64,000 nucleotides of DNA from Robertkochia marina (GCF_004799345.1 NZ_SSMC01000001.1:1178001-1242000); one strand, 5' to 3'. Numbered from the stretch's first letter, positions 1-8,437 are shown. Notes: generated from the sequence alone by a model not told the origin. Program-made: numbers and translations.

Positions 1-44
1 TTTCTTGAATACCTCAGATCGAGAACTTAAACAAACTAATACGG

Positions 45-1259
45 GTGGAGCAGAAGTGGCTGAAATTGTTATGGGTAATGATCCTGTTTTTTACGGGAGC
101 CTCGGGGTTTTCACAATCAGACCAATTAAGTGCTGCAGATAGTCTCTTCTATTTTGAAATAAAGAGCAAGGCAGATCATTTTATGCAAAAGGATCTGGAT
201 TCTGCTCTTTATTATTTCGATCAGCTCAATACCTACCTATTGGAAAGAGATTACCCGAGGAAGCGGCTAAGAGTGCTTTTAGATATGGGGAATGCCTATC
301 TGTCAAAGGGACAGGCCGATCGGGCACTTGAAACCTAACTGGAGATCGCATCAGATTCTGCTATTACAGATGCGTCAGACTTTAAGCGTTATGCAGAGAT
401 CAGCATTGCCGGTATATATCTGAATTCAAAAGATTATCAAAGGGCTTTAGATCAATACAAAAAGATCAGGTCACGCTATGTGGTAAAAGACTCCACCTAC
501 ATTGATCTGTTACCCTATTGTGTGATCTCAAATAATGAGGGTATTGCGAACGAAGAACTTGGGCGGTTGGAAGAAGCTGAGCGGCTTTATCGGCAAGCCA
601 TAAAGATTTCAACAAAGATCTCAGCCTTTTACGACCTGGCGACTGCCTATAGTAATATGGGGTCGCTTAAAGAACATACAGGGGATTATCGTGCGGCCCT
701 GGAATGGCATGAAAGGGCAATGGCCATCAGGAAGGAGAATAGCCTTGTACTGGGTATTGCTCAATCTCATAATCATATAGGAGGTCTCTATCATGTGTTG
801 GGTGATCTGCAACAGGCCGAATATCATATGGCTGAATCTTTGGACATTTCAAAGGAGAATGGATATGCTCAACTTATTCTGGAGACGGCAGAGCCTCTTA
901 AAATGATCTATGCCGGGAAGGGTGACTATGCAGGGGCTTATGAGGTACAGGAGCTCCAAATGCAGGCAAGTGAGGAGATCCTCAATAAGGAAAGCTTGAA
1001 AAATCAGGAACGACTCAAGGCAAAATATGAGTATGAGCTCGAAAAACAGATAGAGGTAAAGAACCGAAGATTTCGTGAAACGGTATATCGATTTATTTTT
1101 GTGGGGCTATTGCTCTTGTTTGTCATTGCATTGATCTTGTTTTTATTGCAAAAAAGTAAAACGCGCCAAAGTGAGCTCGAAAATGAAAATATTCAGAAGG
1201 AGAAACTTTTGTTGCAAAAGGAGCTGGATTATAAGAACAAAAAATTGATGTCGACTTAA
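45..1259 (+). pseudogene. TPR sensor/regulator, broken by in-frame stop and truncated
   Basis: From a GTG start at 45 the frame encodes a signal peptide (residues 1-24, ending GFSQ) and TPR-like helices, then hits TAA at 336-338. The same frame continues without further stops from 339 to 1257 and reads as further TPR repeats (for example the segment around 560-850). It then gives a membrane helix (about 1085-1150) and a charged coiled coil with KEKLLLQKELDYKNKKL. That order (signal peptide, periplasmic TPRs, one membrane segment, coiled coil) is typical of Bacteroidota TPR regulators that end in a LuxR-type HTH or histidine kinase domain. That output domain is missing: the frame stops at 1257-1259, just after the coiled coil, where unrelated sequence begins. 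One nonsense codon plus loss of the effector make this a pseudogene. The stop could be a sequencing error, but the lost 3' end could not. Confidence 0.8.
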
Positions 1260-1893
1260 ACTTGGTGTTACTATGTTGAGTCTTAAAGGTCTGGATAATC
1301 GCGGAGGCGAAGCTGACGTTACCTTCGAGGTAGAAGTAATAAACACAAATACGGCTCCTGAGGTATCTCCGATCGTAGATCAGACCTTGAACCTTTACAC
1401 TGATCTCTTTGAAGTGTTCTGGGAAGATGTGTTCTCTGATCCTGATGGTGATGCAGTTACTTATGAGGCCTATACCGACAATATCGAAACCGTTGAATTG
1501 TTCTATAAGGATGGTTCTGTACTGGTTAAGCCACGAAGACTTGGGAAAACTCAAGTTACTCTAAAAGGTATGGACCCTCGTGAGGGTGAGGTTACCACCT
1601 CTTTCACAGTAAGGGTAGTAGGTAATATCACTACCGATCAAGCCTTGAGTGAAAGCTGGAAGGTTCACCCTAACCCGGTAGATGAGGTTATGAATATTAA
1701 AATGTACAGCCCTGTTATTGAAGAAATGACCATTAACATTTACAATGCAATGGGGGTATTAATTAAAACAGCTGTGTCTGCAGGATCTGATGATACTATT
1801 CAGGTACCCGTTGATAATTTACAAGCGGGGATCTACTTTGTGGAGATCGCTACAGATAATGCTAAATCGGTTAAGAAAATTGTGAAGCAATAA
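1252..1893 (+). pseudogene. 3' remnant of a T9SS-secreted protein (tandem cadherin-like modules and type A sorting domain)
   Basis: The frame is open from about 1249 and reads as the tail of a large extracellular protein. It has the end of one Ig/cadherin-like module (VTMLSLKGLDNRGGEADV), a complete related module (APEVSPIVDQ to TSFTVRVVG, about 1351-1620), and a T9SS type A sorting domain (about 1654-1893) with the WKVHPNPVDE start, an IYNAMGVL core and a terminal KKIVKQ. The first module aligns with the second (LKGLDNRGGE against LKGMDPREGE), so homology starts almost at the junction and the N-terminal part, including signal peptide and catalytic domain, is absent. An ATG at 1273 exists but lies inside the module and is unlikely to be a native start. 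The gene is followed by a strong terminator. Confidence 0.75.
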
Positions 1894-1920
1894 CTTAAAG
1901 TCACCTACAACCATTAACCG

Positions 1921-1953
1921 AAAGCCCGGCTCAGTTATGAGCCGGGCTTTTTT
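1921..1953 (+). terminator. intrinsic terminator
   Basis: A perfect 13-bp stem (AAAGCCCGGCTCA / TGAGCCGGGCTTT) with a 4-nt loop is followed by a T run, 27 bp after the T9SS-domain stop. Confidence 0.9.
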
Positions 1954-2042
1954 ATGGGTTTATGTTGTATTTTGATTTTCAGTATAATAGGTGAGTTAGT
2001 ATTGACTATCTTTAAGTGTCATCTATTATTTAATCATTTCCT

Positions 2043-3524
2043 ATGAGATCTTTCCGGGATTTAAGGTGTTCCTTTTTTAATAAGCTGTTTACATTTATGA
2101 GCTTGCTTATGTTTATTTCCTGTGAGGAGGAAACTCTCCCCGAAGCAGTCTTGAGTATTCAGAACGTAAGGGTGGTTAATATGGATGACTTTTCTGTGAG
2201 TGAGCCCAGCCGGGTAGTCGTTGATGGTGATAGCATCATCCTTATTGTGGCTGCAGATGAAGAGCTGCAATACAAAGTCTCCAAAACCTGGGATGCCAAT
2301 GGAGGATATCTTATTCCAGGCCTTTGGGATATGCATGCGCACCCTGACGACCCGGAATTATGGCGATTGAATCCTGATCGGTCTTCGAGAGACTTATTAA
2401 TGCCTCTATTCGTGCTGGAAGGAGTAACTGGTATAAGAGATATGGGAGGGTCTTTAGAAGAAGTTACACATTGGCGCAACTCTTATAAACAAGACAGTCT
2501 CTTATGTCCGAAAATTGTTGCGGCCGGACCTTTACTGGATGGTCCCGACCCGATGTGGGATGGATCTGTGGGTATTAAGAGTGCAGATGAAGTACCCAAA
2601 GTTGTTGACTCCATTATGGAGGCAGGAGCAGACTTTCTTAAGGTATATTCAAAACTTCCTGCCGACATTTTTCACGCCTTAAGTCAATATGCCCGTGAAA
2701 ACGATATTCCTTTTGTGGGCCATGTACCCTATGAGATCACTCCAACGGAGGCTGCCCTGGCGGGTATGAAGAGTCAGGAGTATTTACTTGAGATCTTAAA
2801 GCAAGTAACCGGTCCCCTTCCCGATTCTCTTAAGATCGAGATGGAGAAAATCACAGATCCGGTTTCTTCCTGGGTGATGGTTAATAATTACCGGTTAGAT
2901 CACATCAATACCAGCCTTCTGGATTCTGTGATCGGGATATTCGCAACTGAGAAGATATGGCATTGTCCGACCCTTAGTATGTGGTATAAAAATGCCTGGT
3001 ATGAAGAAGAGCTCGAAAAAGACAAGGCCTTAATTCCTGAATTACCCATGTATTTACAGCGGTATTGGACCCCGGATGAAAATGATCATCTTAAACACCG
3101 CGACAGAGAAGATTTTATAGAGGTTAAGAAGGAGCTCTATGAGTTTTATGCTTTTTTAGTAAAACGCATGAAGCAATCGGGTGTGAAGCTGCTTGCCGGC
3201 ACAGATACGGGAGCCAATCCGTTGTGTTTTCCCGGTGTTGGCGTGCATAATGAGCTGGCGGCTTTGGTTAAAGCCGGTTTAACTCCCGGGGAGGCTCTAA
3301 GAACAGCAACCTTGAATCCTGCAATTTTTCTGGAGATCGACGATCATTACGGCAGGGTGTCTAAAGGGTATAAGGCCGATCTGGTCATCCTGGTGAATAA
3401 CCCCCTGGAGGATATCTTAAATACCCGAAAAATACAGGCTGTTGTACGCGATGGGAAACTGATCGGGGCCGGGGAGATCGATAAGAGAAAGGCAGAGATC
3501 TTTATGAAGCAGGGTGTAAATTGA
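2043..3524 (+). CDS. Lipoprotein amidohydrolase (imidazolonepropionase-like)
   Basis: A metal-dependent hydrolase of the amidohydrolase superfamily, probably acting on the cell surface or in the periplasm. A hydrophobic N-terminus ends in a lipobox with Cys27 (FISC). Metal-site residues are visible in order: H98 and H100 in DMHAH, K200 (FLKVYSK, the likely carboxylated lysine), H227 (GHVPY) and D388 (GTDTGANP). The C-terminus has the usual second half of the composite beta domain (YGRVSKGYKADLVIL). The 493-residue length fits family members that carry a signal peptide. The substrate is not predictable; secreted Bacteroidota relatives are often annotated as imidazolonepropionase or dipeptidase-like. 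It appears monocistronic. A second secreted family member lies at 50778-52055. Confidence 0.88.
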   Translation: MRSFRDLRCSFFNKLFTFMSLLMFISCEEETLPEAVLSIQNVRVVNMDDFSVSEPSRVVVDGDSIILIVAADEELQYKVSKTWDANGGYLIPGLWDMHAHPDDPELWRLNPDRSSRDLLMPLFVLEGVTGIRDMGGSLEEVTHWRNSYKQDSLLCPKIVAAGPLLDGPDPMWDGSVGIKSADEVPKVVDSIMEAGADFLKVYSKLPADIFHALSQYARENDIPFVGHVPYEITPTEAALAGMKSQEYLLEILKQVTGPLPDSLKIEMEKITDPVSSWVMVNNYRLDHINTSLLDSVIGIFATEKIWHCPTLSMWYKNAWYEEELEKDKALIPELPMYLQRYWTPDENDHLKHRDREDFIEVKKELYEFYAFLVKRMKQSGVKLLAGTDTGANPLCFPGVGVHNELAALVKAGLTPGEALRTATLNPAIFLEIDDHYGRVSKGYKADLVILVNNPLEDILNTRKIQAVVRDGKLIGAGEIDKRKAEIFMKQGVN

Positions 3525-3837
3525 TTTCGGGATGAATGATATTTACTTGCAAGCATGGCTAATTAAAATGTATTTGCTTTTAAAGTTCTCCTTAAGAGTT
3601 AGGGTAAAAGCGTAAAAGCATATTTTTTAAACTGGAATAACTCACCAAAAAAGGCCTTGAAGCGATCAATTACCCTTAAATATAAGATTGCACTTACAAA
3701 AATTATCAAAAGCGCTGTTTTGGAGAATTTATTTGTTGTTTTATCGAAGATGGGGTCATAGAAAATCTTCCTAAATTTTAAATTACATACATTTGATGAG
3801 AAGCCAATCAATTTGATAGAGAATTAAAAAAATTGCT
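3525..3837. other. AT-rich gap without a convincing gene
   Basis: No terminator hairpin, repeat or RNA gene was recognised here. A 70-codon minus-strand frame (3599-3811) is open, but it resembles no family and has no visible signals. Confidence 0.4.
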
Positions 3838-4107
3838 ATGAATAATATTCTATTGATGGAGGTCTGTAAAAAGGTGTATCACAAAAATCTGCAAAGAGAC
3901 CTTTGCACCTTGATCAAACCCACTTATAAGCTAAGTCATGAATTTGTTTTTAAAAGCCTAACTAAATCCCGGAATATTTGTCGTATGATCCTTCAGGATC
4001 TTCTTATTGAAACCGGTGATAGCTATACCCTGGAAGATAAAGACATCGACTGGATTATTAGTCGGGCCTTTCAAGAAGTTCAGCAAACATATCTTCAGGC
4101 AAATTAA
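3838..4107 (+). CDS. Small hypothetical protein (89 aa)
   Basis: I do not recognise this protein. It is predicted to be mostly helical and soluble, with two cysteines near the start and a C-terminal stretch DKDIDWIISRAFQEVQQTY that looks like a genuine amphipathic helix. The codon choice is consistent with coding, and no better frame overlaps it. There is no obvious Shine-Dalgarno, which is normal in this group. It is flanked on both sides by gaps of more than 300 bp. It may be a real orphan gene or a chance frame. Confidence 0.45.
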   Translation: MNNILLMEVCKKVYHKNLQRDLCTLIKPTYKLSHEFVFKSLTKSRNICRMILQDLLIETGDSYTLEDKDIDWIISRAFQEVQQTYLQAN

Positions 4108-4454
4108 TTTATCGTGGTTGCATCCTCTGTCATTTTTGGCGGTTATTTGGCATTCAATACCACTTTAAAGTCAGTATGCTACTGAATAGTGAGCAGTGGC
4201 ACTTCACTTCGTTACCTTCCTTTTTCTATAGCTTTAGTGAACAGGATTTAATAAGGTATTGGCCCTGAGGTTTTGCTTTATGAGGTGAAAGAGAAGGTGT
4301 ATAGATTATACTAATACCACCATCAATCTTTTTTTAAAATCAAATTTTTTTTATTGATAAAATTACGTTAAATTAAAGGTTCTAATAGGCTGGAAATCAA
4401 CCAAAAGTGTCCTTGTCAAACTTGTTTTACAGGGTTTAAGAAAACTAATCATCT
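4108..4454. other. Long AT-rich gap upstream of the 83-aa gene
   Basis: Poly-A and poly-T tracts lie around 4325-4380. No clean TTTG-N17-TANNTTTG promoter, hairpin or tandem array was found. It probably holds the promoter of the gene at 4455, but I cannot place it. Confidence 0.35.
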
Positions 4455-4706
4455 ATGAAGAAATCACTACCACAGGGCCCCAGCGCTGAGAAAATCCTCA
4501 GGTTGAAGTCCAAAGGAGAGCAGAAGGCGGTGGAGTTTAAGGTGTCCAAACTATCATCGAGATTAGCCAGAATGCTTAAAGAATACAGAGAGCTTACAGA
4601 AAAGAAAGGAGTACCTGCCGAAAGTGTAGAAGCTTGTTTCTTGGAAATGAAAATACAAAAAGACACCAGACGTCTTGCAGAATTAATCTCCGGAGCGGGA
4701 TCATAA
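4455..4706 (+). CDS. Small basic helical hypothetical protein (83 aa)
   Basis: A lysine- and arginine-rich soluble protein of unknown function starting MKKSLPQGPSAEKILRLKSK. The remainder is predicted helical with a possible short coiled coil (KLSSRLARMLKEYRELTEKK). Reading is supported by its own downstream intrinsic terminator 30 bp after the stop, making a self-contained transcription unit. The opposite strand is also open over this stretch, but the terminator orientation and the MKK start favour the plus strand. The basic charge could suggest nucleic-acid or ribosome contact; that is a guess. Confidence 0.55.
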   Translation: MKKSLPQGPSAEKILRLKSKGEQKAVEFKVSKLSSRLARMLKEYRELTEKKGVPAESVEACFLEMKIQKDTRRLAELISGAGS

Positions 4707-4735
4707 TAGCTCATTATCAAGTTAGTTAGTAGGAG

Positions 4736-4769
4736 AGTCCGTGGTCAGTTCTTGATCGCGGACTTTTTT
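4736..4769 (+). terminator. intrinsic terminator
   Basis: A 12-bp stem AGTCCGTGGTCA / TGATCGCGGACT (two G-T pairs) with a 5-nt loop, then a run of T, downstream of the 83-aa gene. Confidence 0.8.
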
Positions 4770-4775
4770 ATGGTA

Positions 4776-5057
4776 CTAATCACCCATTAACGAGAGAAGC
4801 CGGTCAATATCATTCTTCACCTCGTTTAATGAAAATGCCCCATGGTACCTTCGAAATTCTCGCCCCTCTGCCAAAATGAGTAATACCGGAACATTAAAAA
4901 CAGTGTGAGAAGCAGCCAGAGCAGGATCTTCTTCAGCGATAACCACCCTGTAATCAATACCAGGGTATGTATTCATCACTTCTGATAACTTGGGTTTTAA
5001 TGCAGTACATATACCACAGTTTTTCCCGCTAAAAAGAATGCCTTCTACAGAATTCAT
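4776..5057 (-). CDS. Thioredoxin-like protein with CGIC motif
   Basis: A single thioredoxin fold, 93 residues, without signal peptide, so cytoplasmic. The active-site motif is CGIC (residues 14-17, within FSGKNCGICTALKP) rather than the CGPC of classical thioredoxin. The cis-proline loop NVPVLLIL is present. The predicted role is thiol-disulfide exchange or assistance to a specific partner. The altered dipeptide between the cysteines would shift the redox potential relative to TrxA. It is transcribed toward the preceding plus-strand unit and lies about 90 bp downstream of the FGE-like gene on the same strand, so the two may be co-transcribed. Confidence 0.82.
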   Translation of the reverse strand: MNSVEGILFSGKNCGICTALKPKLSEVMNTYPGIDYRVVIAEEDPALAASHTVFNVPVLLILAEGREFRRYHGAFSLNEVKNDIDRLLSLMGD

Positions 5058-5146
5058 GACTCCGGAATTTATGGATCTACCGGTTTGAGTCGTTGAAAGG
5101 GCGTCTGCCTTTCGTAAAACAGCTATTTTTGAGGTTATTCAAGATA

Positions 5147-6217
5147 TTATTCAACATCTTTTACGGTTCGGAAGCCTAAATGCTCCTGCCCTGAATCAAT
5201 ATCAGTAGCCATGCGAGCTGATACCCTATAGCTGGCACAATAGCTGTCGCTGCAAAGAAAAGAACCGCCTTTTACCACCTTCTGTTTTACATAGGGTTGG
5301 GTAGGGTTATAATGTTCAGGAGCCCCTTTCGGGTTGTTAACCACCCCCTGCTGCAATGCCCATGAGTAATATTTACTATTATACCAGTCTGAGGTCCATT
5401 CCCAGACATTACCTGCCATATCATATAACCCATAACCATTAGGCGGGTAGGTCGATACCGGAGCTGTGGTAACATACCCGTCTTCCTTATCGTTAGCCAT
5501 AGGAAATTCACCCGTCCAGCTGTTGGTAGACGATTCCAGTTTTTCGCGCTCACTGCCCCATGGGTATCTTTTGTTGGTAAGCGCACCCCTTGCGGCAAAT
5601 TCCCATTCTGCTTCGGTGGGAAGTCTGTGGCCGGCCCATTCGCAATAGGCTATGGCATCTTCAAGAGCTATATGAACCACAGGGTGATGTTCTAAACCAT
5701 CTAAATTACTGTCGGGACCCTTTGGATGTCTCCAGTTGGCACCGATCTTCCACTCCCACCATTGGGAATAATCCTGTAGATTTCGTACCGGTTGTGAGGG
5801 TTGCCTGAATACCAGTGAACCCGGTAGTAAAACGGAGTCATGAGGCTTAGGTGTTCCAGGTGGCACCTGTGTCTTAAGATCTTCCCAGTCAATAGCGCGC
5901 TCAGCAACTGTAACGTATCCTGTGGCCTCAACGAAGGCAGCAAACTGTTCATTGGTGACCTCAGTTTTATCAATATAAAACGGGTCAACGGTTACCGGAT
6001 GTGCCGGGTGCTCATGTGGCCATGCCTGAGTGTCACTTTCGGGTGCCCCCATGGTAAATGAACCCCCCGGAATATAAACCATGTTTTCAGGAGGATCTGC
6101 AGATTCTTCCATAGCTGCTTTTGCTATTTCTTGGGAATTGGAAACTTTCGAAGTTGCATCCTTACACCCCACGAGTAGTAGAATGCTGTATAGAAGAGGT
6201 AAAACGATTAAACGCAT
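5147..6217 (-). CDS. Lipoprotein formylglycine-generating-enzyme (SUMF1) family protein
   Basis: An FGE-sulfatase domain protein of 356 residues. An N-terminal signal ends in a lipobox (LLLVGC), so it is predicted to be membrane-anchored. The domain starts at about residue 46 with MVYIPGGSFTMG, followed by HPVTVDPFYIDKTEVTNEQF, RLPTEAEWEFAARG and NVWEWTSDWY. Near the C-terminus, GGSFLCSDSYCASYR carries the two cysteines (C322 and C327) that bind copper and catalyse formylglycine formation in true FGEs. Many family members lack them. It may therefore activate secreted sulfatases by oxidising their active-site cysteine, although no sulfatase gene lies in this window. The alternative is a pair-retaining relative with another oxidation role. 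Confidence 0.88.
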   Translation of the reverse strand: MRLIVLPLLYSILLLVGCKDATSKVSNSQEIAKAAMEESADPPENMVYIPGGSFTMGAPESDTQAWPHEHPAHPVTVDPFYIDKTEVTNEQFAAFVEATGYVTVAERAIDWEDLKTQVPPGTPKPHDSVLLPGSLVFRQPSQPVRNLQDYSQWWEWKIGANWRHPKGPDSNLDGLEHHPVVHIALEDAIAYCEWAGHRLPTEAEWEFAARGALTNKRYPWGSEREKLESSTNSWTGEFPMANDKEDGYVTTAPVSTYPPNGYGLYDMAGNVWEWTSDWYNSKYYSWALQQGVVNNPKGAPEHYNPTQPYVKQKVVKGGSFLCSDSYCASYRVSARMATDIDSGQEHLGFRTVKDVE

Positions 6218-6389
6218 TTCAACGTAGTTTACTGAATTTCAGATGAATAAATATAAATGAAATAAGGGCGTTCTGGAAATAATTTGTCTGATCTTGGCTG
6301 TAAAGCCGGTTTTCCGGCTAAATTCAATACCTGAAACCGGATAATAATTTTTCTTTTAACTTACGCCCCATCATCAACCAGGCATTTAT

Positions 6390-7025
6390 ATGTACCAGCA
6401 CTTTGAATACAAAGATTACAACCCGGATACTATCACAAAATTTATTGCAGATTTCCCGTTTGCGGTTATTTCAGGCTGCGATCTGAAATACAATCCCGTA
6501 GCAACCCAGGCCCCTGTTTTTTTGGAAGAACAGGATGGGAAAAAATTGTTGCGAGGGCATATGATAAAAGGGTCTGAACACCATAAGGCTTTTACGGAAA
6601 ACAACCGGGTCATGGTACTGTTTCCGGGTCCTGATACCTATGTGAGTGCTACCTGGTATAGCGGTAAGCAAAGTGCATCTACCTGGAATTATATGACCGT
6701 TCAGGCTAAAGGAACCATCAGGTTTCCAGGAGAAGAACAATTGATAGAGATCCTGCGTAAAACCACCCTCCATTTTGAAAACAATAATGGCTTGTCTCCA
6801 ACCACCTTCGATAATTTAGGACCTGAATATACCCAACGCCTGCTCCATGCCATAACGGCCTTTGAGGTGGAAGTTCATGACCTGGATCACGTATTTAAAC
6901 TCAGTCAGGATATGGATGAAGAAAGCTTTGAGAATATTATCAAAGAGCTTAAAAACGGAAATGCAGCTGCACAGAGCATTGCCGGGGAGATGGAGAAACG
7001 GAAGCAGAGGCTGTTTGACAAATAG
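6390..7025 (+). CDS. FMN-binding PaiB-like protein
   Basis: A 211-residue protein with the PaiB/split-barrel FMN-binding fold. The opening MYQHFEYKDYNPDTITKFI and the segment FPFAVIS are typical, as are HMIKGSEHHKAF and VSATWYSGKQSASTWNYMTV, which build the flavin site. Bacillus PaiB was described as a negative regulator of sporulation and protease genes; in Bacteroidota the function is unproven and a flavin-linked reductase or transacetylase role is possible. The gene is divergent from the FGE-like gene across a 170-bp gap. The stop is followed directly by three different heptamer arrays. Confidence 0.85.
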   Translation: MYQHFEYKDYNPDTITKFIADFPFAVISGCDLKYNPVATQAPVFLEEQDGKKLLRGHMIKGSEHHKAFTENNRVMVLFPGPDTYVSATWYSGKQSASTWNYMTVQAKGTIRFPGEEQLIEILRKTTLHFENNNGLSPTTFDNLGPEYTQRLLHAITAFEVEVHDLDHVFKLSQDMDEESFENIIKELKNGNAAAQSIAGEMEKRKQRLFDK

Positions 7026-7044
7026 TAGACTTTTTAATATTCAA

Positions 7045-7079
7045 TTTCCAAATTCCAAATTCCAAATCCCAAATTCCAA
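7045..7079. repeat. heptamer array, unit ATTCCAA
   Basis: Five 7-bp units (TTTCCAA, ATTCCAA, ATTCCAA, ATCCCAA, ATTCCAA) start 20 bp after the PaiB-like stop. Confidence 0.85.
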
Positions 7080-7122
7080 ATTTTTCTCAAGCATAGAGAT
7101 TCAAGATCTTAAATCGATCAGA

Positions 7123-7171
7123 CTAAGGGCTAAGGGTTAAGAGTTAAGGGAAAGGTGCTAAAGGTGCAGAG
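7123..7171. repeat. heptamer array, unit CTAAGGG
   Basis: The units CTAAGGG, CTAAGGG, TTAAGAG, TTAAGGG, AAAGGTG, CTAAAGG decay along the array. The 7-bp period is kept but the word differs from the arrays on either side. Confidence 0.75.
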
Positions 7172-7185
7172 TTTACTATCTCCAT

Positions 7186-7227
7186 CCATAATCCATAATC
7201 CATAATCCATCATTCATCATCCATCAT
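7186..7227. repeat. heptamer array, unit CCATAAT/CCATCAT, across the CYTH gene stop
   Basis: Six 7-bp units (three CCATAAT, then CCATCAT, TCATCAT, CCATCAT). The minus-strand stop codon at 7217-7219 lies inside the array, so the last residues of the CYTH protein are encoded by repeat sequence. The same unit and arrangement recur at 36592-36619. Confidence 0.85.
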
Positions 7228-7708
7228 CCTGTTCCTTTTCACTCCATTTTTTAAACGGATGATTGCTCAGCATGGAGTTATAATACCTGGTGATTCCTGT
7301 AACTTCCTTTCCGAGCCATGACGGTTTTGAGAAAACCTGACCCTCTTCTTCCAATTCGATCTCTGCGATAATGAGCCCCTCGTTCTCACCGTGAAACTCA
7401 TCAACCTCATAGCAATGCCCTTCGTGTAATACTTCATAGCGGGTCTTATCAATAACACCGGGTTCACAGAGGTTTAAAAGTGCTGCTGCTTCATTCTCCG
7501 AGATCTCCTTTTCCCATTCAAACCGGGAGGTGCCGCTCTCATTAGAGAGTCCTTTTACGGTTAGAAAACCTTCGCGGCCTTTGATTCGTACCCGAACAGT
7601 TCTTTCGGGGTGAGTATTCAAAAAACCCTGGGTGATCCTGGTACTTTTACGAGCCAGTGCACGGTATTCATCAGAGCGCACCAGGAATTTATGTTCTACT
7701 TCCTTCAT
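7217..7708 (-). CDS. CYTH domain protein (triphosphate tunnel metalloenzyme)
   Basis: A 163-residue single CYTH domain. The signature ExExK is present at E3-V4-E5-H6-K7 (MKEVEHKF), followed by TVRVRIKGREGFLTVKG, which lines the positively charged tunnel, and acidic strands (YEVDEFHGENEGLIIAEIELE) that bind metal. Stand-alone bacterial CYTH proteins of this size are usually inorganic triphosphatases, with adenylate cyclase CyaB-type activity as the alternative. The start lies one base after the stop of the upstream oxidoreductase gene, so the two form an operon. The C-terminal residues run into a heptamer array. Confidence 0.88.
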   Translation of the reverse strand: MKEVEHKFLVRSDEYRALARKSTRITQGFLNTHPERTVRVRIKGREGFLTVKGLSNESGTSRFEWEKEISENEAAALLNLCEPGVIDKTRYEVLHEGHCYEVDEFHGENEGLIIAEIELEEEGQVFSKPSWLGKEVTGITRYYNSMLSNHPFKKWSEKEQDDG

Positions 7709-7709
7709 A

Positions 7710-8381
7710 TTACTGCTTATTACAGGATGTTGCCAGGTCGATCAGGCGATCATTCTCATAAACCCCTGGAGTATAGTCGCTATCAGCCAGGCAGATCATG
7801 GCTTTTGCAATTTGCTCAGGGTGTATGCTCCGGTATTTTTTAAGTGGACCTACCAATAGGTAGTTCAACCCCTTAAAAAGTTGTTTAAAGAGCCATTCTC
7901 CTGTTCGGTTTTCCTCCCGGTCTCCACTAATTAATGCGGGTTGTACGATAAAAGTATTTCCTGAATGTGCCTGCTGTACTGCTTGCTCCATTTCGCCCTT
8001 AAGGCGATTATAGAAAATACCGGACTCGGGATTTGCCCCAAGGGCAGAGATCACCACCAGATTCTCAATATCATTACGCTCACATAATTGGGCAGCGGTT
8101 AAGGGAATCCCATAATCGATCTTTTTATAGGTCTCTTTATCCGGTGTTTTGGCCTTGGTGGTACCTATACAGCAATATACCTCGTCGGCATGAAAATGAG
8201 CGTGTTCTTCCTGGAGGGTAAATAGATCGGTTAGATGTTCCTGCAGTTTGGGGTGTTTGAAACCTACCGATGTACGCCCAAATACAATGACCGTTTCATA
8301 CGCTGCGTTATCAAGAAGAAGCTTCAGAACGTGCCCCCCGGTAAGACCTGTGGCACCGAGAATGATGGCTTTTTTACCCAT
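7710..8381 (-). CDS. NAD(P)-binding atypical SDR oxidoreductase
   Basis: A Rossmann-fold protein of 223 residues with an N-terminal dinucleotide motif (AIILGATGLTGGHVLKLLL, GxxGxxG type) and no obvious catalytic YxxxK in the classical position, although YNRLKGEMEQ lies near residue 130. It resembles the atypical SDR_a5/HTATIP2-like group, whose members bind NAD(P)H and act as redox sensors or reductases. It is the first gene of a two-gene operon with the CYTH protein and is divergent from dinB with 56 bp between the starts. Confidence 0.8.
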   Translation of the reverse strand: MGKKAIILGATGLTGGHVLKLLLDNAAYETVIVFGRTSVGFKHPKLQEHLTDLFTLQEEHAHFHADEVYCCIGTTKAKTPDKETYKKIDYGIPLTAAQLCERNDIENLVVISALGANPESGIFYNRLKGEMEQAVQQAHSGNTFIVQPALISGDREENRTGEWLFKQLFKGLNYLLVGPLKKYRSIHPEQIAKAMICLADSDYTPGVYENDRLIDLATSCNKQ

Positions 8382-8405
8382 TGGATTGTTGTGGTTTAAG
8401 ATACC

Positions 8406-8433
8406 TTGTACATGCTAATTTACTTTAAATTTG
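8406..8433 (+). promoter_or_regulatory. Bacteroidota-type promoter of dinB, nearly leaderless
   Basis: TTG (8406-8408), 17 bp, then TAAATTTG (8426-8433) fits the TTTG/TANNTTTG consensus. Transcription would begin about at the ATG (8438), which suggests a leaderless or near-leaderless mRNA. No LexA-like palindrome was recognised. Confidence 0.55.
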
Positions 8434-8437
8434 CGGT

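Noticed and set aside
3599-3811. 70-codon minus-strand frame
   Set aside because: No family resemblance and no promoter or terminator.
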